In this document: piece after piece, positions 1 to 9,576 of the stretch
How positions within the stretch are numbered: the first letter of the stretch is position 1
Layout of the letters: every line of letters starts with the position of its first letter
Origin: CAZKDV01 sp964551645
Lineage (GTDB): Bacteria > Bacteroidota > Bacteroidia > Bacteroidales > DTU049
DNA: 64,000 nucleotides
NCBI GenBank assembly: GCA_964551645.1
Contig: CAZKDV010000002.1
Location: 4,472-68,471, forward strand
Reading direction: 5' to 3'
Notes under the pieces: generated by a model
Told to the model about the DNA's origin: nothing
Database searches by the model: none
Seen by the model: the letters and a program-made list of their open reading frames with translations, nothing else
Translations under genes and position numbers: made by a program

Positions 1-141
1 GACTTGCTATCCGAAACGGAATTAGAAAAGCTAAAAAAGAAACTGAACAAACTATCTGCAATTTACATATCATCACACACACAAATGGGAATAACAAATT
101 TAAAAGATACGATATGGAAAACTCTTAATTCAGAAATATGA
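1..141 (+). CDS. obg: C-terminal end of an Obg-family GTPase (partial)
   Basis: The frame is open from base 1 to a TGA at 139-141 and gives 46 residues. The segment with ISSHTQMGITNLKDTIW resembles the end of the Obg G domain, where the SA(V/T)xGxG(I/L) G5 loop is followed by a helix of the LKDxxW type. Obg is a ribosome-associated GTPase needed for 50S maturation. The GTP-binding P-loop and the Obg fold lie outside the window. The stop overlaps the ATG of the next gene (ATGA), which suggests translational coupling with the PAP2 gene. The identification rests on about 30 residues and is therefore moderate; another TRAFAC GTPase is possible. Confidence 0.6.
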   Translation, partial: DLLSETELEKLKKKLNKLSAIYISSHTQMGITNLKDTIWKTLNSEI

Positions 142-728
142 CTAATTTAAGTTTTCTACACTTTATTCCTGAACTTGACAAGCAAATATTACTTTTTATT
201 AACGCATCAAACACTCCATTTTTGGATATGCTTATGACTTCGATAAGCAATAAATATTTATGGATTCCGCTATACTTATTATTATTAATTGTAATTACAA
301 TAAGATTCAAGAAACTCACACCTTTTATCATTCTTATTGTTATTCTCGCTATTGTACTTGCCGACCAAGGTTCAGTAATTTTCTTTAAAAACATATTTCA
401 CCGTTTACGCCCATGTCATAATGAAGAACTGAAACATTTGCTTCATTTAGTAAATGGAAAATGCGGAGGACGCTTTGGATTTATTTCATCGCATGCTGCA
501 AACACAACGGCACTTACCACAACAGTAGTTTTATTGTTTGGAAAAAAACACAAATGGCTTATCTCGATTTTTATATTATATACTATTTTAAACTGCTATT
601 CTCGTATTTATCTGGGGGTGCATTATCCGTCTGATATTGTGGCAGGTGCTATATATGGAATAATATCTGGATATGTTGCTATTAAACTTTTTACATATTT
701 ATTTAGAATAAAAATCTCTCCTAATTAA
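138..728 (+). CDS. PAP2-family membrane phosphatase
   Basis: This 196-residue integral membrane protein has five or six hydrophobic segments. The three PAP2 signature blocks are visible: K84 to R91-P92 (KxxxxxxRP), S117-S118-H119 in place of the usual PSGH, and S155-R156, H162 and D166 (SRxxxxxHxxxD). The histidines and the aspartate form the acid-phosphatase catalytic site. Members dephosphorylate lipid pyrophosphates such as undecaprenyl pyrophosphate, phosphatidylglycerophosphate or lipid A; the substrate cannot be told from sequence. The start is fixed by the ATGA overlap with the upstream GTPase gene. The gene ends about 110 bases before ackA, which has its own promoter. Confidence 0.85.
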   Translation: MTNLSFLHFIPELDKQILLFINASNTPFLDMLMTSISNKYLWIPLYLLLLIVITIRFKKLTPFIILIVILAIVLADQGSVIFFKNIFHRLRPCHNEELKHLLHLVNGKCGGRFGFISSHAANTTALTTTVVLLFGKKHKWLISIFILYTILNCYSRIYLGVHYPSDIVAGAIYGIISGYVAIKLFTYLFRIKISPN

Positions 729-756
729 CAGCTTATATTGTTTGCATTTATTTTTC

Positions 757-764
757 TAAATTTG
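757..764 (+). promoter_or_regulatory. -7 promoter element for ackA
   Basis: TAAATTTG matches the Bacteroidota -7 consensus TANNTTTG and lies about 75 bases upstream of the ackA ATG. The -33 TTG is not well placed: the nearest upstream one, at 738-740, leaves a 16-base spacer. The call rests on the -7 box alone. Confidence 0.45.
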
Positions 765-838
765 CCACAAATTTCAATTTTAGCATATTCAAAAAAAATT
801 ATATACATATTATTAACTTAAAATAAACATTTAGATTT

Positions 839-2047
839 ATGAAAATTTTAGTATTGAACTGTGGTAGCTCTTCAATTAAGTATCAATTAGTTGATATGGG
901 CAAAGACGGAGAAGTAATGGCTAAAGGTATTGTTGAACGAATTGGACTTGAAGAAGGCGATTTAACGCACAAACCTAACGGCAAAGATGCATACAAATTA
1001 TCACAACCAATCCCTGATCACGAAGTTGGTATTCAATTAATCCTTGATGCACTTCTTCATCCAGAACATGGAGTTATAAAAAACTCAGAGGAGATTGTTG
1101 CTGCCGGTCATAGAGTTGCTCACGGTGGAGAAAATTTTAAACAAAGTGCATTTATTGATGAATTTGCAAAAAAGGATATTGAACGCTGCATTGAACTAGC
1201 ACCTCTTCATAATCCTGCTAATTTAAGAGGAATTTTATCAATGGAAAAATTGCTTCCGCAAATACCGCAAGTAGCAGTGTTTGACACTTCTTTTCACCAA
1301 ACTATGCCCGAATATAGTTATATGTACGGAATACCTTATGAATACTATAACAAATACAAATTAAGAAGATACGGTTTTCACGGAACAAGCCATAAATATG
1401 TTGCAGAAAAAGCAGCAAAACTTATCGGAAAAAATTGGGAAGATTTAAAAATTATCACTTGCCACCTTGGCAATGGCTCTTCAATTGCTGCAATTGATAA
1501 AGGCAAATCAATTGATACAAGCATGGGCTTTACACCTGTAGAAGGTTTGTTAATGGGAACTCGTACTGGAGACTTAGACTTAGGTGCTTTGTTATTCTTA
1601 ATGGAAAAAGAAGGATTGGATACTACGGGAGCAAACAACTTAATTAATAAAAAAAGTGGATTATTGGGAGTTTCTGGCGTTTCTTCCGATATGAGAGACT
1701 TAGAAAAAGCATCAGAAGAAGGAAACTCAAAAGCAAACTTAGCACTTGAAATATTTAGTTATAGAGTGAAAAAATATGTAGGTTCGTATATTGCAGCACT
1801 TGGCGGTCTGGACTTATTGATTTTTACTGGTGGAATAGGCGAAAATGCTTGCAAAATCAGAGAAGCAGTTTGCAAAAACATGGAATTTATTGGAATTAAT
1901 TTCGACTCCGCTAAAAACCACGAATTAAGAGGTAAAGATGAAGTATTAACAACTCCAGACTCAAAAACTATTGTGATGGCTATTACAACTAATGAAGAAT
2001 ATGTTATTGCAAAAGACACATATTCAATTGTTTCAGCGATGAAATAA
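839..2047 (+). CDS. ackA: Acetate kinase
   Basis: The 402-residue product has the usual length of acetate kinase, which converts acetyl phosphate and ADP to acetate and ATP in fermentative energy conservation. Visible family features are the N-terminal LNCGSSSIKY strand, the AAGHRVAHGG substrate-arginine region, FDTSFHQTMP, the phosphate-binding HLGNGSS loop, and GGIGENA near the C-terminus. It acts in the cytosol as a dimer. The partner phosphotransacetylase gene (pta), often adjacent, is not next to it; its neighbours are a PAP2 phosphatase and a sugar transferase. The ATG follows a leader of about 70 bases after a TAAATTTG promoter box. Confidence 0.97.
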   Translation: MKILVLNCGSSSIKYQLVDMGKDGEVMAKGIVERIGLEEGDLTHKPNGKDAYKLSQPIPDHEVGIQLILDALLHPEHGVIKNSEEIVAAGHRVAHGGENFKQSAFIDEFAKKDIERCIELAPLHNPANLRGILSMEKLLPQIPQVAVFDTSFHQTMPEYSYMYGIPYEYYNKYKLRRYGFHGTSHKYVAEKAAKLIGKNWEDLKIITCHLGNGSSIAAIDKGKSIDTSMGFTPVEGLLMGTRTGDLDLGALLFLMEKEGLDTTGANNLINKKSGLLGVSGVSSDMRDLEKASEEGNSKANLALEIFSYRVKKYVGSYIAALGGLDLLIFTGGIGENACKIREAVCKNMEFIGINFDSAKNHELRGKDEVLTTPDSKTIVMAITTNEEYVIAKDTYSIVSAMK

Positions 2048-2110
2048 TTAATTATTAGTCATATTCAAAACCATTTTATAATACCGATAAATGTATTTTT
2101 TGGACGCTAT

Positions 2111-2141
2111 TTGTAGTGTCATGTATTTTTATTTACTTTTG
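2111..2141 (+). promoter_or_regulatory. Bacteroidota-type promoter for the sugar transferase gene
   Basis: TTG at 2111-2113 is followed, after a 20-base spacer, by TACTTTTG at 2134-2141. This matches the TTG-N19-21-TANNTTTG pattern of the primary sigma factor in this phylum. Transcription would start near 2148, giving a leader of about 20 bases. Confidence 0.65.
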
Positions 2142-2166
2142 CATAGTTTATACATGAAAAACACAA

Positions 2167-3687
2167 ATGAACAAAAATAATTTTGTTTATATTTTTGTTG
2201 ATATAATTTGTATGCTTGTCGGTTTTTCCTTGACAAGCATCTTTATCCATGAAAGTATTCGTTTTTTTTTTACTGAAAACTACAAGATATTTCTGCTTTT
2301 TGTAGCAATTAATTTAATTATATCCATTGTTAAAACAAAATACTCGACATATCAAAGCCATTATCGAAACTTTATTTCAACGCATTTTCAATCGTGGCTT
2401 TTTAGTGTAATAATAACTATTGTTGCTCTTTACATATTTTATTATACCAAACAAGACAACAAAATATTATATATTTTTTTTATTTTAGTTTTAGTTTTAC
2501 AAATATTAGTTTCAAATACTATATATTTTTTCAAAAATGCGATTGACTATTCAAAAAAGTTAGAACAAGAACATATAAGTACTATACAAAATGCTATACA
2601 AAACGAACAAATTCAAAATGTATATAAACAAATTGCCAACGATTCGCAAGAAATGTACAACCGTTTATCCGAAGCAATCTCCAATGAAGTCTTTGAATTC
2701 ATAAAGAACCAAGCTTTTTCGACTACTCAGGCAATACTTTTTCTCGAAACGATCAATCGCTTCAATGTATTGCAATATCAAGATAGCTCTTTTAGCACTA
2801 TTGTAAATATTTCTTTGGCAAATGATATTCGGCGAATTAATAAATTTTTTGAATCTGTCAATATAAAGTTGCACAAAGACGGAATATTTATTCAATGTGT
2901 TGAAACAATAAAGCAAAGAAAAAAACGACTACTAAACAAATATCCTATCATAATATCTCATTTAATTTACAGTTTTGATTTTATTATTCATAGGATACTT
3001 CCCCGACTGCCTTATATTAAAAATTCATACTTTATGATTTTCAAAGGCAAGAGCCAAAGACTATCTTATGCCGAAACTCTTGGACGATTATACTCATGCG
3101 GATTTGAGCATATAGCCGATATTGAGATTGACAAAATTACATGGTTTGCAGTCAAAAAAGTCTCAAAACCAGCACTATCATACAAAGTTACTTACGGACC
3201 TATCATTAAACTTAAACGGCTCGGAAAAAACGGAAAAATCATTTGGGTTTATAAATTCAGAACAATGCACCCATATAGCGAATATCTTCAAGAATATATA
3301 TATAAATTAAACAGCTTAGAAAGTGGTGGAAAGTTTAAAAATGATTTTAGAGTATCAACAATTGGTCGAATTTTTAGAAAATATTGGTTAGACGAGCTTC
3401 CGATGTTGATAAACTTCTTCAAAGGAGAACTTAAATTCTTCGGTGTCAGACCATTGAGCAAGCAATATTTTAATCTTTATCCTGAAGATTACAAACAAAG
3501 AAGAATGACATATAAACCCGGATTAATCCCCCCCTACTATGTTCATCTGCCAAAAACACTAAATGAAATTATTGATTCGGAAAAAAAATATTTGAATTTA
3601 TACGATAAATATGGCTTTTTTGTTGACTTTATTTACACCTTTAAAGTATTGTTAAATATTATATTTAAAAAAATTAGAAGCTCATAA
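2167..3687 (+). CDS. Membrane-bound bacterial sugar transferase (exopolysaccharide priming type)
   Basis: The 506-residue protein begins with four hydrophobic segments (about residues 6-26, 39-56, 76-93 and 100-121) and continues with a long polar region. It ends in a bacterial sugar-transferase domain (about 340-506). In that domain KFRTM (363-367), D409-E410-L-P and GVRPL (426-430) are diagnostic of the polyprenyl-phosphate hexose-1-phosphate transferase family (WbaP/WcaJ/PglC type), including the catalytic Asp-Glu pair. These enzymes load the first sugar phosphate onto undecaprenyl phosphate at the inner membrane. The N-terminal half does not obviously contain the Rossmann-like domain of WcaJ. 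The next gene is a Wzi-like barrel, so a role in capsule or exopolysaccharide is likely. It has its own promoter at 2111-2141. Confidence 0.85.
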   Translation: MNKNNFVYIFVDIICMLVGFSLTSIFIHESIRFFFTENYKIFLLFVAINLIISIVKTKYSTYQSHYRNFISTHFQSWLFSVIITIVALYIFYYTKQDNKILYIFFILVLVLQILVSNTIYFFKNAIDYSKKLEQEHISTIQNAIQNEQIQNVYKQIANDSQEMYNRLSEAISNEVFEFIKNQAFSTTQAILFLETINRFNVLQYQDSSFSTIVNISLANDIRRINKFFESVNIKLHKDGIFIQCVETIKQRKKRLLNKYPIIISHLIYSFDFIIHRILPRLPYIKNSYFMIFKGKSQRLSYAETLGRLYSCGFEHIADIEIDKITWFAVKKVSKPALSYKVTYGPIIKLKRLGKNGKIIWVYKFRTMHPYSEYLQEYIYKLNSLESGGKFKNDFRVSTIGRIFRKYWLDELPMLINFFKGELKFFGVRPLSKQYFNLYPEDYKQRRMTYKPGLIPPYYVHLPKTLNEIIDSEKKYLNLYDKYGFFVDFIYTFKVLLNIIFKKIRSS

Positions 3688-3703
3688 TTTGAAAATAAAA
3701 TAT

Positions 3704-5392
3704 ATGCATAAAACAATTAAACACAGTTTTTTCATTACACTTTTCCTCATAGCCCTATCTACGCAAGCTTACTCCCAAGTGGTATGGGAACATCTTTCTT
3801 CAACAAGAATATATGACTTTTTAGACGAAATGGCTACAGAAAATTACATTGTTATCAACTCAACCGTAAAGCCATATTCAAGAGAATTTATCGGAGAAAA
3901 ATTATTAGAACTTGAAAAACAAAAAGACAATCTCAATAAGAGACAATTAAAGCAACTAAATATATTTTTTCAAGAATATGCTTTAGAAACAAATCAAGCT
4001 ATTCAGTCAAAAAACTCAATTTTTTCTAAAAATAATTATTCAAGCAAATTTAATCCTTTGGCTTTTTACTATAAAGACAGTCTTTTCCGATTACAAGTTG
4101 CACCAATTTGGGGCAGAACTTATTATGTCAAAGCCAATGATTTTGCATACCACAACAAAGGCGGTGCTTCTGTGGTTTCGTACATTTCCAATAATTTTGG
4201 AATGTATGCCAATGTAAGAGACAATTACTTGAAAAAGCATGTTTTTGGGAAACCAACTTATTTAACAAACTATGAAGGCGGAAATTATAAGTTGAATGAA
4301 GGAGGTCGTGAGGGAGGTGATTATAGCGAAATGAGAGGAGGACTTACTTGGTCGTGGAAATGGGGAAATGTCGGAATAGTAAAAGATCATATTGAGTGGG
4401 GAGATAACAATTTTGGTTCAAATATTTTCAATTATTCCGCTCCCTCTTTTGCAATGATTAAATTAAATCTACACCCTACTCAATGGTTTGATTTTAATTA
4501 TTTTCATGGGTGGCTGGTAAGCATGGTAGTTGATAGCAACCGTTCTTACACTACTTCAAAAGGGGATTTTAGAGCTGTATTTAGAGATAAATATATTGCT
4601 TCAAATATGTTTACTGTCAGACCATGGAAACAACTTAACTTTTCTGTGGGAAACTCAATCATTTACAGTGATATGGGAATTCATCCTGCATACTTAATTC
4701 CGTTCATGTTTTACAAATCAATTGACCATACTATCAATAAAGGAATAGACAACCAAAACTCTCAAATGTTTTTTAGCATTAGTTCGCGAAATATCCGAAA
4801 ATTACACCTATATGCAACATATTTCATTGACGAATGGTCATTTACTAGGGTAACTAATCCTGACAGAAGAAATTTTACGAGTTTCAAAGCAGGACTACAA
4901 ACACATAATGTTATTTTTGAAAATACATCTTTCATTGCAGAATATACGCAAACTAATCCTTTAACATATAAACACAGAGTTCCCACGCTAACATTTTCAA
5001 CAAACGACTTCAATATGGGACATTATCTGATGGATAATGCGCGAGATATTAATGTTGCTTTTCAGTGGAAACCACTTGCTTGTTTGCAAATTAATGCGTT
5101 TGCAGGTTTAGCTCAAAAAGGGAATAATTATCAATACATTAAGGTTCCGGGAGAAAGACTTGATGAATTTCCATATTTAAAAGATATTATCTGGCAAGAA
5201 CAATCTGCTGGAATTCAAATTGAATATTACCCGATTGCAAACTGCCGAATACATGTCGGATATACTCTATCAAACATTACTGCCAAAGATGCCGATAAAT
5301 ACACCTCAACATATTATTTAAACCGTTTTTCTTCTCCATTCTATCACGGCAAAAATCATATTGTAAATTTTGGACTAAACATTGGGTTTTAA
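3704..5392 (+). CDS. Outer-membrane beta-barrel protein, Wzi-like capsule assembly family
   Basis: From the ATG at 3704 the product has 562 residues and starts with a signal peptide (K/H-rich start, FFITLFLIAL core, cleavage after AYSQ). A TTG at 3689 would add five residues; I chose the ATG because TTG starts are rare in this phylum and the signal peptide is complete from it. The rest is rich in alternating aromatic strands ending in GLNIGF, as expected of an outer-membrane barrel. The pattern (an N-terminal helical segment, then WGNVGIVKDHIEWGDN) resembles the Bacteroidota Wzi-like capsule assembly family, whose E. coli relative is a surface lectin that anchors capsule. It starts 16 bases after the sugar-transferase stop, so they probably form one operon. 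Confidence 0.75.
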   Translation: MHKTIKHSFFITLFLIALSTQAYSQVVWEHLSSTRIYDFLDEMATENYIVINSTVKPYSREFIGEKLLELEKQKDNLNKRQLKQLNIFFQEYALETNQAIQSKNSIFSKNNYSSKFNPLAFYYKDSLFRLQVAPIWGRTYYVKANDFAYHNKGGASVVSYISNNFGMYANVRDNYLKKHVFGKPTYLTNYEGGNYKLNEGGREGGDYSEMRGGLTWSWKWGNVGIVKDHIEWGDNNFGSNIFNYSAPSFAMIKLNLHPTQWFDFNYFHGWLVSMVVDSNRSYTTSKGDFRAVFRDKYIASNMFTVRPWKQLNFSVGNSIIYSDMGIHPAYLIPFMFYKSIDHTINKGIDNQNSQMFFSISSRNIRKLHLYATYFIDEWSFTRVTNPDRRNFTSFKAGLQTHNVIFENTSFIAEYTQTNPLTYKHRVPTLTFSTNDFNMGHYLMDNARDINVAFQWKPLACLQINAFAGLAQKGNNYQYIKVPGERLDEFPYLKDIIWQEQSAGIQIEYYPIANCRIHVGYTLSNITAKDADKYTSTYYLNRFSSPFYHGKNHIVNFGLNIGF

Positions 5393-5417
5393 CATTAGAA
5401 CCAAGCATATATAATTT

Positions 5418-5449
5418 TTGCTTTTATTATTCATTATTCTCTATTTTTG
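5418..5449 (+). promoter_or_regulatory. Bacteroidota-type promoter for the large outer-membrane protein
   Basis: TTG at 5418-5420, a 21-base spacer and TATTTTTG at 5442-5449 match the primary promoter pattern of the phylum. The predicted start of transcription near 5456 lies about 16 bases before the GTG start codon at 5472. Confidence 0.6.
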
Positions 5450-5471
5450 TAAATAAGAATTAAATTGTTTT

Positions 5472-8400
5472 GTGAAGCGTCAAAGTATTTTATTTTTTCT
5501 TTTCATCTGCCTAATTTTCAAAGGACATTCACAAATATTCACACCTGCAAGAGAAAAAGTGTTTTTTAAATATAATTCAATTATAAAAATTGACACATTA
5601 AGCATCATTCCTAATTCTGTAAAAATATTTATTTTAGAAGATAACATACAAATTGCAGATTCTTTGTTTCAGCTTGACTTTGCAAAATCAATAATCCACC
5701 TAGCCGATACTCTCGTCAAAGCACAAAAGCCTTTGCAAATCAAATACAAAGTTTTCCCTTACAATCTTGATATACAATTTAAAAATCAAAAACTCCACTT
5801 GATTAGCAATGAAAGAAAAGATTCTATTTTGAACTTCATTTTTCAGAATGATAAAAAAGAAAATGAATTCCGAAGTAGCGAATTGATTAAGTCGGGAAAC
5901 ATCACTCGAGGAATAATGGTTGGCAACAATCAAAATGCATCACTAACATCTTCGCTTAATCTGCAACTGCAAGGGCAATTATCTGACGAGCTAGATATCA
6001 ATGCAGTTATCACCGACAACTCTATACCCATACAACCCGAAGGCAATACTCACCAATTGCAAGAGTTTGATAAAGTATTTATTCAATTAAAAAGTAAAAA
6101 CACTCAATTGATTGCAGGCGATTTTGAAACATCAAAGCCCAAAGGATATTTTTTAAATTATTTCAAAAAAACACAAGGCGGACACTTAACTACTGCATGG
6201 AAGCAAGCAAATCCGTTTTCAAATAAAGATACTATTAAACAATTTGTTTCAATAGCAGCAGGCATTTCAAAAGGAAAATTTGCACGAAACAACATTACCG
6301 CCGATAACGGCAATCAAGGACCTTACAAACTTACAGGTGCTCAAAATGAATTATATATTATTGTTTTAGCCGGAACAGAAAAAGTATATATAAACGGCAC
6401 ACTTTTAAAAAGAGGACAAGAACACGACTATATAATTGATTATAATACTGCCGAAATCATTTTTAACGCCACGCATTTAATTACCTCAGAAACAAGAATA
6501 TATGTAGAATTTGAATATAGTGATAAAAATTATGTTCGTTCTGTTTTTACCGGAAACTATACTGCAACAAGTAAAAAAGCTGAATTTAGAATTGCTTTTT
6601 TTTCAGAACAAGATGCAAAAAATCAATCTTTGCAGCAAACTTTAGATGAAGAACAAAAACTAAGTCTGCAACAAGCAGGCGATGATCCTTTGAAAGCAAT
6701 TTTTCCGGGCTGGCAAGATACCGAATTTAACAATAGTTATGTTCTCTATGAAATGAAGGATACTATTGGCTTTGATAGTATTTTTGTATATTCAACCGAT
6801 AGCCAAAAAAAATTATTTAAAGTTCAGTTTTCATATATTGGACAAGGAAAAGGAAATTATATTCTATCGCAACACTCGGCAAATGGCAGAGTTTTCAAAT
6901 GGATAGCACCAATTGACGGAATCATGCAAGGCGATTATGAACCATACACTCTGCTTATCGCTCCTCAAAAACAACAAATGATTACAATTGCTTCTGATTA
7001 TAAATTTAGTCGAAATATTGTCGGAGGCTTTGAATTTGCCCTTAGCAAAAAAGATATAAACACTTTTTCGGCACTTGATAAGCATAATGATGCAGGAATA
7101 GCTTCAAAAATTTACCTACAGCACAATTCTTATTTTGATACCCTCAAAAAAGCGATAATATTAAAACAAGAAGTGAGTTACGAATTTATCGAAGCATATT
7201 TTTCTGAAATAGATAGATTCAAACCTGTAGAATTTGAGCGAAACTGGAACTTGCAACACTCAAACGCACTTTCAAACAAACACTTGTTTACATACAATAT
7301 GCAATTTGAACAATCAAAAACTCCCATTGCAACACTTCAATCTGACTACTTAACTACAAACAACTTCAAAGGATTTAAAAACACTCTTAAAACTGATATT
7401 AAAGCAAAAAACATAATATTGAACACCAATACCTCTATATTGCTTTCTGAGCATTTACACTTTAAAACAAATTTCATACAACAAAAAGGAACAATTAGCA
7501 CAAAAGCATTTAAACTTGCACCGGGAATTGCATTTGAACATGAATACAATATTTTCAAAGACACTTCCAACATACTTTTAGATAATAGTTATCATTTCTA
7601 CGAACTCGAAGGTTTTGTTACGCAACAATCTGATACAAGTTTGACAAAATTTCGACTTTACGCAAAAACAAGAAACAACAATGATACAAGGAATAATACT
7701 TTAATGCACCAATCAAGTTCAAAAGAAGCTGGAGCAAAATTGCAAAAGCAAATTGCCCCAATGAATAATTTATCTTTACTATTAGCGTACAGAGAAATTA
7801 AACTTTCGCCAACAAGTCCGCCTGAACTAAAAGCAGATAAGAATTTTATTTCTCGAATAGAATATAATTTACGAATTTGGAAAAACGCAGTTTCTTCAAC
7901 AATTTATTACGAAACAGGAACGGGTGTTGAGTCGAAAAAAGAATATTCATATCTTGAAGTACTTCCCGGACAAGGACAATACACATGGACAGACTATAAT
8001 GGAAACAATATCAAAGAACTCGACGAATTTGAAACAGCACAATTTCAAGACGAAGCAAATTATATTCGAATACTAAAACCCGTCAATGAGTATATTAACA
8101 TCAATTATCTAAATTGTAACACCTCGCTACATATTGAACCATCGCGTGTGTGGAATGCAAATAGCAATAAAATAAAAAAACTATTATCAAAGTTTTCAAA
8201 TCGTTTTAACTATTCATTATACCGAAAAACTGCTTCGGATATGTTTCAAGCAAAATTTGACCCTATTTATGACAACACTAAAGAGACTTCATTAATACAA
8301 CTACAATCAAATATAAAAAATATCTTTTTTTTCAATAGAGCACATCCTCGTTTTAGTGCATGGTACACATTTTCTGAACTTGCACACGCTTCTCTGCTTG

Positions 8401-8942
8401 TAAACGGAATTGAAAGCAGACAAACAAAAACAAACGAATTAAAGCAAATATGGAATTTTGCTCAAAAATACAGCATTGAAAACCTATTGCGGCAAACGCA
8501 TAAAACCAACAATTATGAATTATTTTCTACAAGAAATTATAAAATTACACAATGCGAACTTGAACCAAAAATAAGTTATCAATCTTCCAACAACTCAAGA
8601 ATAAGTTTATCATACAGATATAAACATAGCACAAACGCCATTGCAAAAGAGCATGCTAAAATTCAGAATATCAGTTCAGAAATGCGATATACCTATAAAA
8701 ACAATCAAACTTTACAAGCACAACTCTCATACTATTATATTTCTTACAATGCTGATGCCAACACTCCCATTGCGTTTGAGATGCTTGAAGCATACAGGCC
8801 CGGCACTAATTTCAGTTGGACTTGCATGATACAATATGTTATTAATAGAAATATGCAGCTAAATTTTATGTATGAAGGCAGAAAACCTTATGAAATGAAA
8901 ATTATTCATATAGGTAGTGTGCAAATTAAAGCTTTATTGTAA
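5472..8942 (+). CDS. Very large outer-membrane protein, conserved in Bacteroidota, function unknown
   Basis: The 1156-residue product starts at a GTG, chosen because the signal peptide (KRQS, then a hydrophobic core, cleavage after GHSQ) begins right there and no ATG fits. About residues 145-240 carry GIMVGNNQNASL, LNLQLQGQL, ITDNSIPIQPEGN and QLIAGDFE. I recall this combination from long, uncharacterised outer-membrane proteins of Bacteroidota, and it is reminiscent of segments of SprA-like translocon proteins; that link is from memory and weak. The second half consists of many short amphipathic strands, consistent with a large barrel. It has its own promoter and is followed 23 bases later by a small secreted protein. 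A link to the preceding capsule genes is possible but not shown. Confidence 0.6.
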   Translation: MKRQSILFFLFICLIFKGHSQIFTPAREKVFFKYNSIIKIDTLSIIPNSVKIFILEDNIQIADSLFQLDFAKSIIHLADTLVKAQKPLQIKYKVFPYNLDIQFKNQKLHLISNERKDSILNFIFQNDKKENEFRSSELIKSGNITRGIMVGNNQNASLTSSLNLQLQGQLSDELDINAVITDNSIPIQPEGNTHQLQEFDKVFIQLKSKNTQLIAGDFETSKPKGYFLNYFKKTQGGHLTTAWKQANPFSNKDTIKQFVSIAAGISKGKFARNNITADNGNQGPYKLTGAQNELYIIVLAGTEKVYINGTLLKRGQEHDYIIDYNTAEIIFNATHLITSETRIYVEFEYSDKNYVRSVFTGNYTATSKKAEFRIAFFSEQDAKNQSLQQTLDEEQKLSLQQAGDDPLKAIFPGWQDTEFNNSYVLYEMKDTIGFDSIFVYSTDSQKKLFKVQFSYIGQGKGNYILSQHSANGRVFKWIAPIDGIMQGDYEPYTLLIAPQKQQMITIASDYKFSRNIVGGFEFALSKKDINTFSALDKHNDAGIASKIYLQHNSYFDTLKKAIILKQEVSYEFIEAYFSEIDRFKPVEFERNWNLQHSNALSNKHLFTYNMQFEQSKTPIATLQSDYLTTNNFKGFKNTLKTDIKAKNIILNTNTSILLSEHLHFKTNFIQQKGTISTKAFKLAPGIAFEHEYNIFKDTSNILLDNSYHFYELEGFVTQQSDTSLTKFRLYAKTRNNNDTRNNTLMHQSSSKEAGAKLQKQIAPMNNLSLLLAYREIKLSPTSPPELKADKNFISRIEYNLRIWKNAVSSTIYYETGTGVESKKEYSYLEVLPGQGQYTWTDYNGNNIKELDEFETAQFQDEANYIRILKPVNEYININYLNCNTSLHIEPSRVWNANSNKIKKLLSKFSNRFNYSLYRKTASDMFQAKFDPIYDNTKETSLIQLQSNIKNIFFFNRAHPRFSAWYTFSELAHASLLVNGIESRQTKTNELKQIWNFAQKYSIENLLRQTHKTNNYELFSTRNYKITQCELEPKISYQSSNNSRISLSYRYKHSTNAIAKEHAKIQNISSEMRYTYKNNQTLQAQLSYYYISYNADANTPIAFEMLEAYRPGTNFSWTCMIQYVINRNMQLNFMYEGRKPYEMKIIHIGSVQIKALL

Positions 8943-8965
8943 AAAAACTAATCAATTTAAATTGT

Positions 8966-9535
8966 ATGAAAAACACATTTTCTTTCTTGTTTTCTATCGC
9001 TTTTTGCGTTGCTTCCTATGCTCAAACATATACATTAGGACAATTACAACAGAAATTTAAGCATAAAAATTATACTGAGAAAGTGCTTTTAGATTTTCAG
9101 AAGAGAATGGAAAATCTAGAAGAAAAGCCAATACTTCACGAATATATTCCGGGTGAAGTAATAGCTTGGTCACTAATAGACGGACCATTTCACTTTCAGA
9201 ATGTGTTTCTTATAGAAAATGACACAATAAGGAAAGTTGAAGCGTTGCCAAAAGATGGTGCGTTTTTGAATAAACTGAATAGTTATGTACCTGAAAAATC
9301 TAAATTTGCCTATGATTTTGATTTGTGGACTTTTCCATTTGTAAAAGAAAAATTAGCTGATAATTTCTATTTAATCAAAGTAAATGTAAAGTCGTTTAAT
9401 TCTCATCCTGAAATGCCAAACCCAGACATTCTATTATATAGTTTAGAATATAAAACTAAAGATTTTATAGATTTTAGGTTACTTCGACTTAAAGAAAGTC
9501 ATTCAGAAAAATGGATTGAAGTAGGTGAATATTGA
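8966..9535 (+). CDS. Small secreted protein of unknown function
   Basis: The 189-residue product has a clear signal peptide (MKNTFSFLFSIAFCVASYAQ, cleavage after the Q-proximal Ala). The mature part of about 170 residues is mixed alpha/beta with no cysteine and no motif I recognise. It starts 23 bases after the preceding gene without an obvious promoter of its own. The stop is followed within about 40 bases by repeat copy A, so the gene and repeat have a cassette-like arrangement. It could be an accessory gene acquired together with the repeat. Confidence 0.6.
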   Translation: MKNTFSFLFSIAFCVASYAQTYTLGQLQQKFKHKNYTEKVLLDFQKRMENLEEKPILHEYIPGEVIAWSLIDGPFHFQNVFLIENDTIRKVEALPKDGAFLNKLNSYVPEKSKFAYDFDLWTFPFVKEKLADNFYLIKVNVKSFNSHPEMPNPDILLYSLEYKTKDFIDFRLLRLKESHSEKWIEVGEY

Positions 9536-9576
9536 AAACAAAAACTTACCTTACATAAGTTAATAAACAAACACCT

